A stretch of 27,891 nt of DNA, from positions 1 through 27,891 of the forward strand of contig JAGBQS010000007.1 in the NCBI GenBank assembly GCA_017632695.1, given 5' to 3'. Of the stretch, positions 1 through 8,581 are shown piece by piece. A program made the position numbers and the translations under genes. The first letter of the stretch is position 1, and the number at the start of each line of letters is the position of its first letter. This DNA comes from Bacteroidales bacterium (GTDB lineage: Bacteria > Bacteroidota > Bacteroidia > Bacteroidales > UBA3663). Below the pieces are notes generated by a model. The model was not told the DNA's origin, ran no database searches, and saw only the letters and a program-made list of their open reading frames with translations.

Positions 1-557
1 CCGCCGTTGTTCCTGACATCTATAATCAGGCCCTTGGCATTCCGCATCAGCGCGAGGATATAATCCAGATTGGTTTCGCCCACCGTAGCCGTAAACGAAG
101 GGTACCACATATAGGCAACCGTATCGGAAAGCATGCCGTAGCAGATACCCGACGTCAGCCAGTAGTTGGTTCCCAGATAATACTGCCGCAGCAGGTTCTC
201 GTCGAAGTTCAGGTCGTAATCCTCAAACCAGCTCCAGTAGCGCGCCGTATTGAACGAACTGTAGAGGTTAACGTGTCCGTCCTTGACTACCGACAGCATC
301 GAAGACATCACCTGGAAGGCATCAAAGGGATTCTGCACGGAGTCCTTGAAGTACGGACGATAAAAATCGTAGACATCGTCCCAGTCGATACCCTTCTCGG
401 TAAAGAAGCAATAATGCTCGTCCATAGCGGTCCAGCAAGCCTCGAAGTTACCCAGATAGGTATTGTCCTGCTCCAGATCCTCATCGTCCAGGCAGGAAGC
501 AAAGCCGGTCAGCACCGCTGCAACCGGCAGAAACAGAAGGAATGGTTTAGTATGCAT
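1..557 (-). CDS. S41-family (C-terminal processing) peptidase lipoprotein, partial
   Basis: This is the N-terminal 185 residues of a gene running off the left edge. I read it directly on the minus strand. The start is a hydrophobic signal ending in a lipobox (GFAS before Cys22), followed by an acidic run (LDDEDLE) of the kind that directs Bacteroidota lipoproteins to the surface. Residues 93-99 read DGHVNLY, and residues 176-186 read GLIIDVRNNGG, the conserved core strand of S41/CtpA-type peptidases. The catalytic Ser/Lys region lies beyond the edge. The ATG sits inside the last codons of the upstream DUF3316 gene (11-bp overlap), so the two are probably translationally coupled. The substrate is unknown; family members cleave or process envelope proteins. 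The family assignment is good, the exact role open. Confidence 0.82.
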   Translation of the reverse strand, partial: MHTKPFLLFLPVAAVLTGFASCLDDEDLEQDNTYLGNFEACWTAMDEHYCFFTEKGIDWDDVYDFYRPYFKDSVQNPFDAFQVMSSMLSVVKDGHVNLYSSFNTARYWSWFEDYDLNFDENLLRQYYLGTNYWLTSGICYGMLSDTVAYMWYPSFTATVGETNLDYILALMRNAKGLIIDVRNNG

Positions 558-1491
558 AGGCCGGCTGGGATTTTAGGAGGTGAGACTTCCGACGGCTGTA
601 GGGCAGATACTGATACGTCCAGCCGACAACAAACTGACAGGTACTGTAACGGGTTACAATGTGGTTGATGTCCATAGTCTCGATGTGATAGCTGAAGCCC
701 AGACGTACCGTAGTGTCCAGTTTCTTCAGGAAAGGAATGGTAGCCAGCGGGATATCGGTGGTGATACGCACATCCAGATCCTGCTGGTTGTGCAGCGAGG
801 TGACATGCGAGGTTTCGGGTTCGTCCTCCACATAGAACGTCTCGTAATACGAGGCTCCGTATTCGGGCACCATAGCCACACCCAGCAGGGGAGCCTGCAC
901 CTGCACATTCAGGGCACACGGCTGACGGCGCAGCGAATAATGCCAGACAGCTCCTGCCGATGCACCGAAGTTCTCGGTCAGGTGAATGGTAGCCGGATTG
1001 TTGCTTCCAGCCATCTTCAGGTTGTAGTTGAAGCCGACGTTCAGGGCAGCATAAGGTCCCACGTAGAGGCTGAAAGGAGCCTCGCCGGTGAGCGACGAAG
1101 GCTTGCCCAAACGCCACACCTTATGCATGGCGTACTGGTAGCGGACGCGTCCTGCCATCGAGGTGGTCAGTTTGCTCTTGTCCTTACCTTTCAGATACGA
1201 AAGGTCCACCACCTGCTGGTTGTTCCAGCGGCACTGACGCATCAGGCGCCAACGCTCGTAGGTAATATCGGTAGCTGAGCCCTCGTACAGGAGGTTGGTC
1301 AGGTAGGTATCGCGCATCTTGCCCTGTCCGATGCCCAGGGTCAGCACTGAGGTAACCGGACGGGGCGTATTTTCCGGTGTGGCTTCTACAGCTTCCCCGG
1401 CTTCCCAAGTAGCATCGGTTTCCTGAGCCGAAACCGGCTGCCACCCGAAACAGTTAGAACAGAGACTCAGGATCAGCAGGAGTTTCTTCAT
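547..1491 (-). CDS. DUF3316 family secreted protein
   Basis: This is a protein of about 314 residues with an N-terminal signal peptide (MKKLLLILSLCSNCFG, cleavage near VSAQ) and a body of alternating beta-strand-like stretches, many aromatic residues and repeated glycine turns. This suggests a small outer-membrane or periplasmic beta-structure. It resembles the Bacteroidota family DUF3316, whose function is not known. I chose the ATG at 1491 because the signal peptide begins there; in-frame ATGs at 1500 and 1527 are possible. The start lies inside the 3' end of parC (38-bp overlap), and the stop overlaps the S41 peptidase start in the sequence ATGCATACTAA. The three genes therefore look like one transcript. 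The link to topoisomerase function is probably only positional. Confidence 0.72.
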   Translation of the reverse strand: MKKLLLILSLCSNCFGWQPVSAQETDATWEAGEAVEATPENTPRPVTSVLTLGIGQGKMRDTYLTNLLYEGSATDITYERWRLMRQCRWNNQQVVDLSYLKGKDKSKLTTSMAGRVRYQYAMHKVWRLGKPSSLTGEAPFSLYVGPYAALNVGFNYNLKMAGSNNPATIHLTENFGASAGAVWHYSLRRQPCALNVQVQAPLLGVAMVPEYGASYYETFYVEDEPETSHVTSLHNQQDLDVRITTDIPLATIPFLKKLDTTVRLGFSYHIETMDINHIVTRYSTCQFVVGWTYQYLPYSRRKSHLLKSQPAYAY

Positions 1492-4159
1492 TTTCAGCAT
1501 CTGATTCAGTATTTTCTTCGTTCGCATCTTCAATCTCTTCCGGAACGTGTGTCGGAGGCAGTTCCTCCACCTGTGCCACCTTCCATTTGGCCACCTTCTT
1601 GCCCTTGGTGTTCACGGCGTGTACCTGGATGAACTCTTCGGCCTCAATCTCAAGCGGCTCGCGGTAGTCGTCCGGTTTGGCAAACGTAAAGCGGAAGCGC
1701 GGGAACGGCGTGCTGGTCAGGTAAACCATCGTGAAGCGCTTGGGTTCGCCCAGCATGTTCTGCTTGGAGGCTTTCGCATCGAGCGTACAGCGTTTCAGGT
1801 TCTGACAGCCCGTTTCCCAATCGGTCATCACCAGCGTCCAGACCTTGGCCGGATCGTATTTCTCGATCTTCAGCACATTGGTCTCGTAGTGGTTGGTATC
1901 GTCGAAGTTGGTCAGGTAATACTCGTAATTGTCCAGTATCACCAGAATCTTGTCATCGCCCAGGAACTCGCCCAGGAACTCACCCTGCTTGTCGTAGTTG
2001 ATGCGCTGCACGTCGGCATCCCACCATACGGGACGGCCGCCAAGGGTCGATCCTCCATGTTCCTTCACCGATATCTTCTGGATTTCGGCACGCGTCAGCA
2101 GCAGACCCTTGGTGCCACGGCCCCGGATCGGAACTTCGGCAAAATCGCGCTCAAAGCTCTTGGTCCGAACCTGTTTGTTCAGGCTTCGGATGGTAATGCG
2201 CAGCACCTCGGCCTCGCCGTTCAGGTTAGCCGAAAAGTATTCGATGCGGCTGCCGGGCTTGCCCAGGGTAAGATCGTACATCTTGTCGCGCTGCACCGAA
2301 GTAATATTGAAACGCTTGATGTAGTGCGGGCTCATGGCTCCCTTGCCGTCGCGGTACACCACGTTGTAGATGGTGCGCTGATCGCTCTTGCGGTAGATGT
2401 TGATATAAAGCACATCCTTGCCGACGAAGATCTTGTCGGCCACCTTCACCACCTTGTACTGGCCCGATTTGTAGATGACCAGAATCTCGTCGATTTCCGA
2501 ACAGTTGCAGACAAACGTCGATTCGCTGGTCTTCAGGCCCGTTCCGATAAATCCGTCATCGGGGTTATGGTAAAGCTTCAGGTTGCTCTCAATCACCTTC
2601 GAGGCATCCACGGAGTCGAAGTTGCGGATTTCCGTCTGTCGCGGATGATCCTTGCCGTATTTGTCCTTCAGGTGCTGGAACCAGTCGATGGTAAACTCCA
2701 CCAGATGGCGCAGGTTCCTCTCGATTTCCTTGATCTTCTTCCTGGTGTTGGCAATATCCTCCTCGGCCTTGTCGGCGCTGTACTTGTGGATGCGTGCCAT
2801 CTTGATATCCTCCAGATGCAGCAGATCGTCGCGGGTCACCTCGCGCACAAAGTTCTCCTTGTAGGGCTCCAGACGCCTGTCGATGTGGTCCAGTGCCTCG
2901 TCGATGGTCTTTGCCTGCTCGTATTCCTTATCCTTGTAGATACGTTCCTCGATGAAGATCTTTTCGAGCGAGATGATCATCAGGTGCTCGAGCAGTTCCT
3001 GTTTGCTGATTTCAAGTTCCTGACGGAGCAGGTCTTTGGTATTGTCGGCCGAACGGCGCAGCACTTCGCTCACGGTCAGGAAGTGCGGTTTCTTGTCGTA
3101 GATGACGCAGCAGTTAGGCGACACGCTCACCTCGCAGTCCGTGAATGCATATAGGGCATCGATGGTCTTGTCGCTCGAAACACCCGGCATCAGGTGAACC
3201 ACGATTTCGGCATGATCGGCCGTGAAATCGTCGAACTTACGGATCTTGATCTTACCCTTTTCGTTGGCTTTCTTGATGGATTCGAGCAGCGAGTCGGTAG
3301 TTTTTCCGTAAGGCACATCCAGGATGCGGAGGGTTTTCTGGTCGATCTTCTCGATCCGGCTGCGGATCTTGACGGAGCCGCCGCGCTGTCCGTCGTGATA
3401 TTTGCTCACGTCGATGAGTCCGCCGGTCGGGAAGTCGGGGAAGATCTGGAACTCCTCGCCGCGCAGATAACTGATTGAGGCATCCAGGAGTTCGTTGAAG
3501 TTGTGGGGCATGATCTTCGACGACAGACCCACCGCAATACCCTCAACACCCTGTGCCAGCAGCAGCGGGAACTTGACAGGCAGGTTGATCGGCTCCTTTT
3601 TGCGGCCGTCGTACGACAATTGCCAATGCGTGATTTTGTTATTGAAAGCCACCTCGAGCGCAAACTTCGACAGGCGCGCCTCAATATAACGGGGAGCTGC
3701 GGCATCGTCGCCGGTCAGAATGTTGCCCCAGTTTCCCTGCGTATCGATCAGCAGATCCTTCTGACCCATCTGTACCAGGGCGTCGCCGATGGAAGCATCG
3801 CCGTGCGGATGGTACTGCATGGTCTGTCCGACAATGTTGGCTACCTTGTTGTAACGTCCGTCGTCGATGACGTTCATGGCATGCAGGATTCGACGCTGAA
3901 CAGGCTTCAGACCATCCACCATGTGCGGAACGGCACGTTCCAGGATGACGTACGAAGCATAGTCGAGGAACCAGTTCTGATACATGCCTCCGAGGTGATG
4001 GATCTTGTCCTCACCTGCTTCGTCATCGTTATGAGGTGTATAGTTCGAGTTACCGCCAACGGGCTCCCCGTCGTTTCCGTCGAGCAGCTCTTCGTCGTTT
4101 TCTTCGAACTTCTGGTTATCGTCACCAGCTGAAATCATTTCGTTATCGTCGTCACGCAT
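1454..4159 (-). CDS. parC: DNA topoisomerase IV subunit A (GyrA/ParC family)
   Basis: This is the type IIA topoisomerase A subunit, which cuts and rejoins DNA; with ParE it decatenates chromosomes. It has about 901 residues from the first ATG at 4159; an upstream extension would need a TTG start almost at the transcription start. The first 50 residues are acidic and low-complexity. The family core begins at HHLGGMYQNWFLDYASYVI. YHPHGD and the QGNWGN block lead to the catalytic tyrosine in AAAPRYIEARLSKFA (Tyr158 in this numbering). A long coiled region (EYEQAKTIDEALDHIDRRLE onward) and a beta-pinwheel-like C-terminal half follow. No canonical gyrase box is seen, which favours ParC over GyrA. 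The C-terminus is acidic (EEIEDANEENTESDAENEE). The gene heads the minus-strand group with DUF3316 and S41. The partner parE is not in the window. Confidence 0.93.
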   Translation of the reverse strand: MRDDDNEMISAGDDNQKFEENDEELLDGNDGEPVGGNSNYTPHNDDEAGEDKIHHLGGMYQNWFLDYASYVILERAVPHMVDGLKPVQRRILHAMNVIDDGRYNKVANIVGQTMQYHPHGDASIGDALVQMGQKDLLIDTQGNWGNILTGDDAAAPRYIEARLSKFALEVAFNNKITHWQLSYDGRKKEPINLPVKFPLLLAQGVEGIAVGLSSKIMPHNFNELLDASISYLRGEEFQIFPDFPTGGLIDVSKYHDGQRGGSVKIRSRIEKIDQKTLRILDVPYGKTTDSLLESIKKANEKGKIKIRKFDDFTADHAEIVVHLMPGVSSDKTIDALYAFTDCEVSVSPNCCVIYDKKPHFLTVSEVLRRSADNTKDLLRQELEISKQELLEHLMIISLEKIFIEERIYKDKEYEQAKTIDEALDHIDRRLEPYKENFVREVTRDDLLHLEDIKMARIHKYSADKAEEDIANTRKKIKEIERNLRHLVEFTIDWFQHLKDKYGKDHPRQTEIRNFDSVDASKVIESNLKLYHNPDDGFIGTGLKTSESTFVCNCSEIDEILVIYKSGQYKVVKVADKIFVGKDVLYINIYRKSDQRTIYNVVYRDGKGAMSPHYIKRFNITSVQRDKMYDLTLGKPGSRIEYFSANLNGEAEVLRITIRSLNKQVRTKSFERDFAEVPIRGRGTKGLLLTRAEIQKISVKEHGGSTLGGRPVWWDADVQRINYDKQGEFLGEFLGDDKILVILDNYEYYLTNFDDTNHYETNVLKIEKYDPAKVWTLVMTDWETGCQNLKRCTLDAKASKQNMLGEPKRFTMVYLTSTPFPRFRFTFAKPDDYREPLEIEAEEFIQVHAVNTKGKKVAKWKVAQVEELPPTHVPEEIEDANEENTESDAENEETPADPESLF

Positions 4160-4200
4160 GTTTGGAAGGTTAAAATTATCGGCTAACAATTAGAACGCCG

Positions 4201-4230
4201 CAAAGATAGTAATTTTTCCCGAGAAATCAA
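4201..4230 (-). promoter_or_regulatory. Promoter of parC (Bacteroidota type)
   Basis: On the minus strand there is a TATCTTTG -7 box (plus 4201-4208) and a TTG -33 element (plus 4228-4230) separated by 19 bp. This matches the Bacteroidota sigma-ABfr consensus. Transcription would begin near 4195, leaving a leader of about 36 nt before the ATG at 4159. This placement argues against the upstream TTG start. Confidence 0.7.
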
Positions 4231-4291
4231 AAATAATGTGGCATTTTTCGCATTTTTTTGCAGTCAATGACCGATGTTGCACCGAATTCAT

Positions 4292-4299
4292 TATCTTTG
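4292..4299 (+). promoter_or_regulatory. -7 box upstream of TatD-family gene
   Basis: The sequence TATCTTTG matches the Bacteroidota -7 consensus TAnnTTTG. No TTG lies at the ideal distance (one at 4277-4279 is only 12 bp away), so the -33 element is weak or absent. Transcription near 4306 supports the ATG at 4327 as the start of the hydrolase. With the parC promoter it makes 4190-4326 a divergent promoter region. Confidence 0.5.
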
Positions 4300-4326
4300 C
4301 ACCATGAAAACCGCAAACCGGAAGCA

Positions 4327-4944
4327 ATGAGCCAGACTTTACGCACACTCGCCGATGTCCACACCCATCATGCAGGCAAGACCGATGCCTTGCTGTCGGT
4401 GCCGCCCGAAAGGGTCTTGCAGGAACACCCCCGTACGCCCTACAGCCTCTCGCTCCACCCGTGGTATGCCGGTCCCGGACAGCTGGACTGTTTCCGGAAA
4501 GCTTTGGAAAGCTGCCTGAACGATCCGTTCTGTCAGGCCATCGGAGAATGCGGACTGGACAACCGCTGCAACACTCCGTTTGAGTGGCAGCTGGAGGCTT
4601 TCCGCTCATCACTCATCGCTGCCCGCGAACGGAACAAACCTGTCATCATTCATTGCGTCGGCTACTGGGACGAAACCGTCCGTCTTTTGGACGAACTGTT
4701 GGGAAAACCTGCCGACGGACAGCCGTACGAGCCGCTCTGCGTGATTCACGGCTACCGCAAAGGTCCGCAACTGGCACTCCGGCTGCTCAGTGCCGGATGC
4801 TGCCTCTCCTTGGGCGAAAAATTCAACCCCGAAGTGGCAAGGCTTGTTCCCGACGACCGGCTTTTCTTCGAAACGGACGAAAGTCAGGAAGATATTTGGA
4901 ATATACGGAAAAAAATAGTAAATTTGCGCGCAGAAAACAGATGA
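4327..4944 (+). CDS. TatD-family metal-dependent hydrolase (short form)
   Basis: This 205-residue TIM-barrel amidohydrolase resembles TatD-type deoxyribonucleases. The metal and catalytic motifs appear in order: DVHTHH near residue 10 (HxH), GECGLD (metal-bridging Glu), VIIHC (His), VIHGY (His) and ETDES (catalytic Asp). The last motif is usually ETDxP, so the proline is replaced. It is shorter than classic TatD (about 260 residues), as in a compact Bacteroidota subgroup. The start at 4327 is preferred because a -7 box lies at 4292-4299, and a longer reading would need a TTG start upstream of that promoter. The stop is 4 bp before the helicase ATG. Nuclease or phosphoesterase activity is inferred from the family. 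Confidence 0.83.
   Translation: MSQTLRTLADVHTHHAGKTDALLSVPPERVLQEHPRTPYSLSLHPWYAGPGQLDCFRKALESCLNDPFCQAIGECGLDNRCNTPFEWQLEAFRSSLIAARERNKPVIIHCVGYWDETVRLLDELLGKPADGQPYEPLCVIHGYRKGPQLALRLLSAGCCLSLGEKFNPEVARLVPDDRLFFETDESQEDIWNIRKKIVNLRAENR
4896..4926 (+). promoter_or_regulatory. Promoter of DEAD-box helicase, inside the TatD gene
   Basis: A TTG at 4896-4898 and TAAATTTG at 4919-4926 are separated by 20 bp, matching the Bacteroidota -33/-7 pattern. They lie in the last codons of the TatD-family gene and would start transcription near 4933, about 16 nt before the helicase ATG. The helicase may thus be expressed separately as well as by read-through. Confidence 0.6.
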
Positions 4945-4948
4945 TTGA

Positions 4949-6286
4949 ATGAAATTTAGCGAATTAGACCTCGATGAGGGCGTTATGGAAGCCCTCGAAT
5001 ACATGCATTATGCGGAATGTACTCCTGTGCAGGAGAAAGCCATTCCTCCCGTTTTGGCGGGCGACGATGTGATTGCCGTTGCCCAGACAGGAACCGGCAA
5101 GACTGCCGCTTACCTGCTGCCTATTCTTTCCAATCTGAACCGCTACCGCTATCCTACCGATGCCATCAACTGCGTCATCATGGCTCCTACCCGCGAGCTG
5201 GCCCAGCAGATCGACCAGCAGATGCAGGGTTTCAGCTATTATGTGGATGCCAGCAGCGTTGCCGTTTACGGCGGCGGAGAGGGCAAGGATTTTGCTGAAC
5301 AGAAAAACGGACTCACCCGCGGAGCCGATGTGGTGATTGCCACCCCCGGACGTCTGCTGAGCCATATCAACTTAGGGTACGTGGACCTGAGCCAGGTTGC
5401 ATTCTTTGTGCTCGATGAAGCCGACCGTATGCTCGATATGGGCTTCTACGACGACATCATGGCCATTGACCGTCTCCTGCCCTCCGACTGTCAGAAGATC
5501 CTCTATTCGGCCACCATGCCGCCCAAGACCCAGAAGCTGGCCGAGAACATCATGTGGAAACCTACGCTGGTGAAGATTGCAGTCAGCAAGCCGGCCGAGA
5601 AGATTCATCAGCAGGCGTGCATCTGCTATGAACCGCAGAAAACCGATATGGTGATACGCGTTCTGAAACAGTTCTTCGGAGGACGCCCCGACGGATTCGT
5701 AAAGGAAGAGAAACTTCGCAACCCCGACAAGCGCGTGGTGGTCTTCGTTTCGAAAAAACTGAAGGTGAAGGATGTGCTGCTGGCCCTGCGCAAGAAAGGC
5801 TTCCAGGTGGCTGCGATGCACAGCGACCTGGACCAGAAGGAACGCGAGGAGACGATGAATGCCTTCAAGGCGGGACGCGTCAACGTCCTGGTGGCTACGG
5901 ATATCGTCAGCCGGGGCATCGACATTACGGGCATCGAGCTTGTGGTGAACTTCGATATGACCCACGATCCGGAGGACTACGTGCACCGCATCGGACGTAC
6001 CGCCCGTGCAGATCACGACGGCGAATCGGTCACAATGGTTTCGGCCTCCGACCGTAAGGAACTGCAGAAGTTCGTGGAACTGGAAGAGTTCCTCGAGAAG
6101 AAGATGGACCGCATCGCGGTTCCCCAGGAACTGGGCGGCTGCAACGAGGAAGAGGTGATGCAGACCATTCACACCCGCTCGCAGAAGCCACGACGGAACA
6201 ACGGACGCGGTCGCGGAAAAGGAAATGCCCATGGAAACAGAAAAACTAATATCAACCGCGCTGGTCGCGGAGGCGCTTCACGTTAG
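4949..6286 (+). CDS. DEAD-box ATP-dependent RNA helicase (RhlE-like)
   Basis: This is a 445-residue RNA helicase with the complete set of superfamily 2 motifs. They are an N-terminal F...L Q-motif region, AQTGTGKT (residues 45-52, ATP binding), PTRELAQQ, TPGRLL, DEAD in VLDEADRMLDMGF, SAT, then VATDIVSRGIDI and HRIGRTAR in the second RecA domain. The C-terminal tail (from about residue 415) is basic and rich in Arg, Gly and Asn (NNGRGRGKG, NRAGRGGASR), a typical RNA-binding extension. The family unwinds structured RNA in ribosome assembly, mRNA decay or cold adaptation; which role applies here cannot be read from sequence. The last 56-62 bases overlap the start of the downstream dehydratase gene. 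Confidence 0.93.
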   Translation: MKFSELDLDEGVMEALEYMHYAECTPVQEKAIPPVLAGDDVIAVAQTGTGKTAAYLLPILSNLNRYRYPTDAINCVIMAPTRELAQQIDQQMQGFSYYVDASSVAVYGGGEGKDFAEQKNGLTRGADVVIATPGRLLSHINLGYVDLSQVAFFVLDEADRMLDMGFYDDIMAIDRLLPSDCQKILYSATMPPKTQKLAENIMWKPTLVKIAVSKPAEKIHQQACICYEPQKTDMVIRVLKQFFGGRPDGFVKEEKLRNPDKRVVVFVSKKLKVKDVLLALRKKGFQVAAMHSDLDQKEREETMNAFKAGRVNVLVATDIVSRGIDITGIELVVNFDMTHDPEDYVHRIGRTARADHDGESVTMVSASDRKELQKFVELEEFLEKKMDRIAVPQELGGCNEEEVMQTIHTRSQKPRRNNGRGRGKGNAHGNRKTNINRAGRGGASR

Positions 6287-7079
6287 GCAGCCCGACAGCC
6301 ACAAGGGCGACTATGGCCGGGCGCTGCTCATAGCCGGCAGCAAGGGCATGATGGGAGCGGCACTCCTGTCGGCCCGTGCCTGTATGCGCAGCGGGGTCGG
6401 CCTGCTGACAGTCAGGGTTCCAGAATGCGGATATAACATCATGCAGTCGGGCATACCTGAAGCCAAATGCGACTGTGACCCGCATCCTGATCATCACTCC
6501 CGGATACAGGTTCCTTCGGGCACCGAGGCAATCGGCATCGGTCCCGGGTTGGGGCAGCATCCGGAAACGCATGAGGCGCTTCACCGCTTCCTGCAATCGT
6601 GGCAGGGTCCGCTTGTGATGGATGCCGATGCGCTCAACATCCTTTCGCAGCACCCGGACTGGCTCAGCCTCCTACCCGCAGGAACCGTTCTGACACCTCA
6701 TCCGGGCGAGATGAAGCGCTTGGGCGGCGATGCTGCCTTTCTGGCCGAAAAACACCAACTGGTAGTTGTTCTGAAGGGACACGAGACGCGCATTTTTTGC
6801 CCGGCTGCATTACAGGCCGACACACTTCCCTGCGTGTATACAAACCGGCTGCACGGCAATGCCGGAATGGCTGTAGGAGGCAGCGGCGACGTGCTTACCG
6901 GCATCATCCTTTCGCTGCTGGCTCAGCATTACCCGCCTCAGCAAGCCGCCTTCCTGGGTGTCTGGCTGCACGCCTTGGCGGCCGATCTCGCCCTTTCGGA
7001 TGTCCACAGTATGGAAGCACTCCTTCCTTCGGACATCATCGCCCGTCTCGGCGCGGCTTTTGCGGAAAGCAGGAAATAA
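6225..7079 (+). CDS. nnrD: ADP/ATP-dependent NAD(P)H-hydrate dehydratase (stand-alone)
   Basis: This 284-residue ribokinase-like enzyme repairs hydrated NADH/NADPH by nucleotide-dependent dehydration. Diagnostic motifs are GDYGRALLIAGSKGMMGAA near the N-terminus, VMDADALN mid-protein, LTPHPGEMKRLGG, and GNAGMAVGGSGDVLTGII carrying the catalytic Asp of the GSGD motif. It corresponds only to the C-terminal half of the usual bifunctional YjeF/Nnr protein; no epimerase (NnrE) domain is encoded before it, since the upstream sequence is the helicase tail. Two in-frame ATGs exist at 6225 and 6231. AAAGGA just upstream sits better for the second. It overlaps the helicase gene in another frame, so translation is probably coupled. 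It converges with the protease gene, with only 14 bp between them. Confidence 0.88.
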   Translation: MPMETEKLISTALVAEALHVRQPDSHKGDYGRALLIAGSKGMMGAALLSARACMRSGVGLLTVRVPECGYNIMQSGIPEAKCDCDPHPDHHSRIQVPSGTEAIGIGPGLGQHPETHEALHRFLQSWQGPLVMDADALNILSQHPDWLSLLPAGTVLTPHPGEMKRLGGDAAFLAEKHQLVVVLKGHETRIFCPAALQADTLPCVYTNRLHGNAGMAVGGSGDVLTGIILSLLAQHYPPQQAAFLGVWLHALAADLALSDVHSMEALLPSDIIARLGAAFAESRK

Positions 7080-7093
7080 TCCGGCAAGATGTG

Positions 7094-8338
7094 TCAGATT
7101 ATTTCCTTATCGATGTCAAGCACATACTCTTTCGTCTTGCCGTTTTCCTTTTTCACAACAAAAGTAGTCTTGCCTTCCCATTGGAAGCTACGCTGCTCTT
7201 CCCATGTCATCTCTTTAACCGGACGACCGTTAACGGACAGGATAATATCGCCTATTCCGATACCGGCCTTCTGGGCAATACCATTCATATACAAGCCGTT
7301 TACCACCCATCCGTCGCAAATGTCCGTCCGGTCAAAAAACGACATCTGAACCTTTGTGAGGCCGGAATACTGCTGAGACTCCTGGATTCTCTTATAATAA
7401 ACAGCCTCATGCTGCGGATCGAAGATGATGTCGTAAAGCGAAAGAATCTTAGCTCCGATCAGCCCGACATATTCCCTTTCCGACAAGGCGCCCTGCGTGT
7501 TCAGCGAACAGTTTATTACGAGGTTTTCCAAGGTATCGGCCATTACGAAGGTCTGGGCACGAACCTGCATGTCGTCGGAAGCGCCTCCGATTCCTCCGGC
7601 TTGCGTATGGAAGAAGACTTTAGGTTTTTTGGAAAGATCCAGCAGGGAGTAAGCCGCCTGCGTCAGAGTGATACCGCCGCCGCTTCCCATATCCAGCAGG
7701 AAAAGTCCGTTGACAGCGTTCTTCTCATCGACGCTTAATGTGGCTTCGATGTAAATCCGCTGATTCTGATAACGGGCGTTCAGTCTGGTATAGCCTTCGG
7801 GCATATCCGCAGGAATCTCGTCCAGGGGCAACATGTAATGATTGCTGAACGACACCTGCAAAGGCTTGGAAAGAAAATTCAGGTTGCCAAGCAGTCCGTC
7901 CGCATGACAGCCTATTATATCGCGCAATCGGATGATGGGGCACAACCGGCTTTTCTGCACATGCTGTCCCATGCGGATGCTGACAGGATCCGTGATGACA
8001 TCCACCTGAACGGGTGCCCCGTTGCCGGCTCCTCCCATATTCATCTGGATGGTTCGGCCGAATGCATTCTGCAGGTTGCCGATACGGACATAGTCCTCGT
8101 CCAGATACAGGTAGTCTGCGCCTGTATCGTACACCAGCCGGGCCTCTACCGAATCATTCAATACGGCTTGCAGGTAAATATGCTTATCGAAAATAAACGG
8201 AGTGGCCCCAGCCGGCAACCAGGTTCCGTCAATAACCTGCACGTCTGCACCATCGCCGTTCACTACCTGCGTTTCCGGTGCTTTCCGACATCCGGCCAGG
8301 CAAAGGCAGAATAAAACAAATAAAGAAATCTTTTTCAT
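7094..8338 (-). CDS. Lipoprotein with retropepsin-like aspartyl protease motifs and PDZ domain
   Basis: This is a protein of about 414 residues from the ATG at 8338, where a lipoprotein signal begins (MKKISLFVLFCLCLAGC, lipobox LAGC). The open frame extends upstream to 8551 but lacks any signal-like feature there. Two aspartic-protease-like signatures occur: LVYDTGADYLYLD near residue 70, and FLLDMGSGGGITLT in the middle, as if two retropepsin-like lobes were fused in one chain. The second has DMG rather than DTG/DSG. The C-terminus has a PDZ-like segment (GIAQKAGIGIGDIILSVNGRPV). Bacteroidota encode several such envelope proteases of unknown substrate. The gene stands alone, convergent with nnrD, behind a TATTTTTG -7 box. 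Confidence 0.78.
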   Translation of the reverse strand: MKKISLFVLFCLCLAGCRKAPETQVVNGDGADVQVIDGTWLPAGATPFIFDKHIYLQAVLNDSVEARLVYDTGADYLYLDEDYVRIGNLQNAFGRTIQMNMGGAGNGAPVQVDVITDPVSIRMGQHVQKSRLCPIIRLRDIIGCHADGLLGNLNFLSKPLQVSFSNHYMLPLDEIPADMPEGYTRLNARYQNQRIYIEATLSVDEKNAVNGLFLLDMGSGGGITLTQAAYSLLDLSKKPKVFFHTQAGGIGGASDDMQVRAQTFVMADTLENLVINCSLNTQGALSEREYVGLIGAKILSLYDIIFDPQHEAVYYKRIQESQQYSGLTKVQMSFFDRTDICDGWVVNGLYMNGIAQKAGIGIGDIILSVNGRPVKEMTWEEQRSFQWEGKTTFVVKKENGKTKEYVLDIDKEII

Positions 8339-8358
8339 AAACGTACTTTTTTGTTGCG

Positions 8359-8366
8359 CAAAAATA
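8359..8366 (-). promoter_or_regulatory. -7 box for aspartyl protease lipoprotein gene
   Basis: The minus strand reads TATTTTTG (TAnnTTTG) 20 bp before the ATG at 8338. The nearest upstream TTG is 23 bp away, longer than the usual 19-20, so the -33 element is uncertain. Its position agrees with the lipoprotein start and argues against the longer open frame. Confidence 0.45.
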
Positions 8367-8581
8367 CGTATTTTTTCCGAATTAACCAGCAAACGACCGA
8401 TAAAAGTGAAAATAATAGTAATTTCTCTCATGGTTTTCGGCTTTTGATTCATTCCGAATGTTTCATCTTTATCCTTTCTTTTAGGATAACTAACGACATC
8501 AACTGAAAATGCAGGTTCCAACGATTCGGGTTGCCGGAAACACGTCGGCAAGGAAGTTCAAATCATTTTGGCTTCCACCGA

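Noticed and set aside
1547..3154. Long plus-strand open frame of 535 codons opposite parC
   Set aside because: It is a shadow of the topoisomerase gene: the minus strand carries all conserved ParC motifs, and the plus reading has no recognisable domain.
4160..4189. Upstream extension of parC from a TTG at 4189
   Set aside because: It would begin about 5 nt from the predicted transcription start; the first ATG at 4159 is a better start.
4258..4326. Upstream extension of the TatD-family gene from a TTG at 4258
   Set aside because: The extension would start upstream of the -7 box at 4292-4299 and adds no conserved residues.
6599..7738. Plus-strand frame of 379 codons crossing nnrD and the protease gene
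   Set aside because: It spans two convergent genes with clear families in other frames; it is an open-frame artefact.
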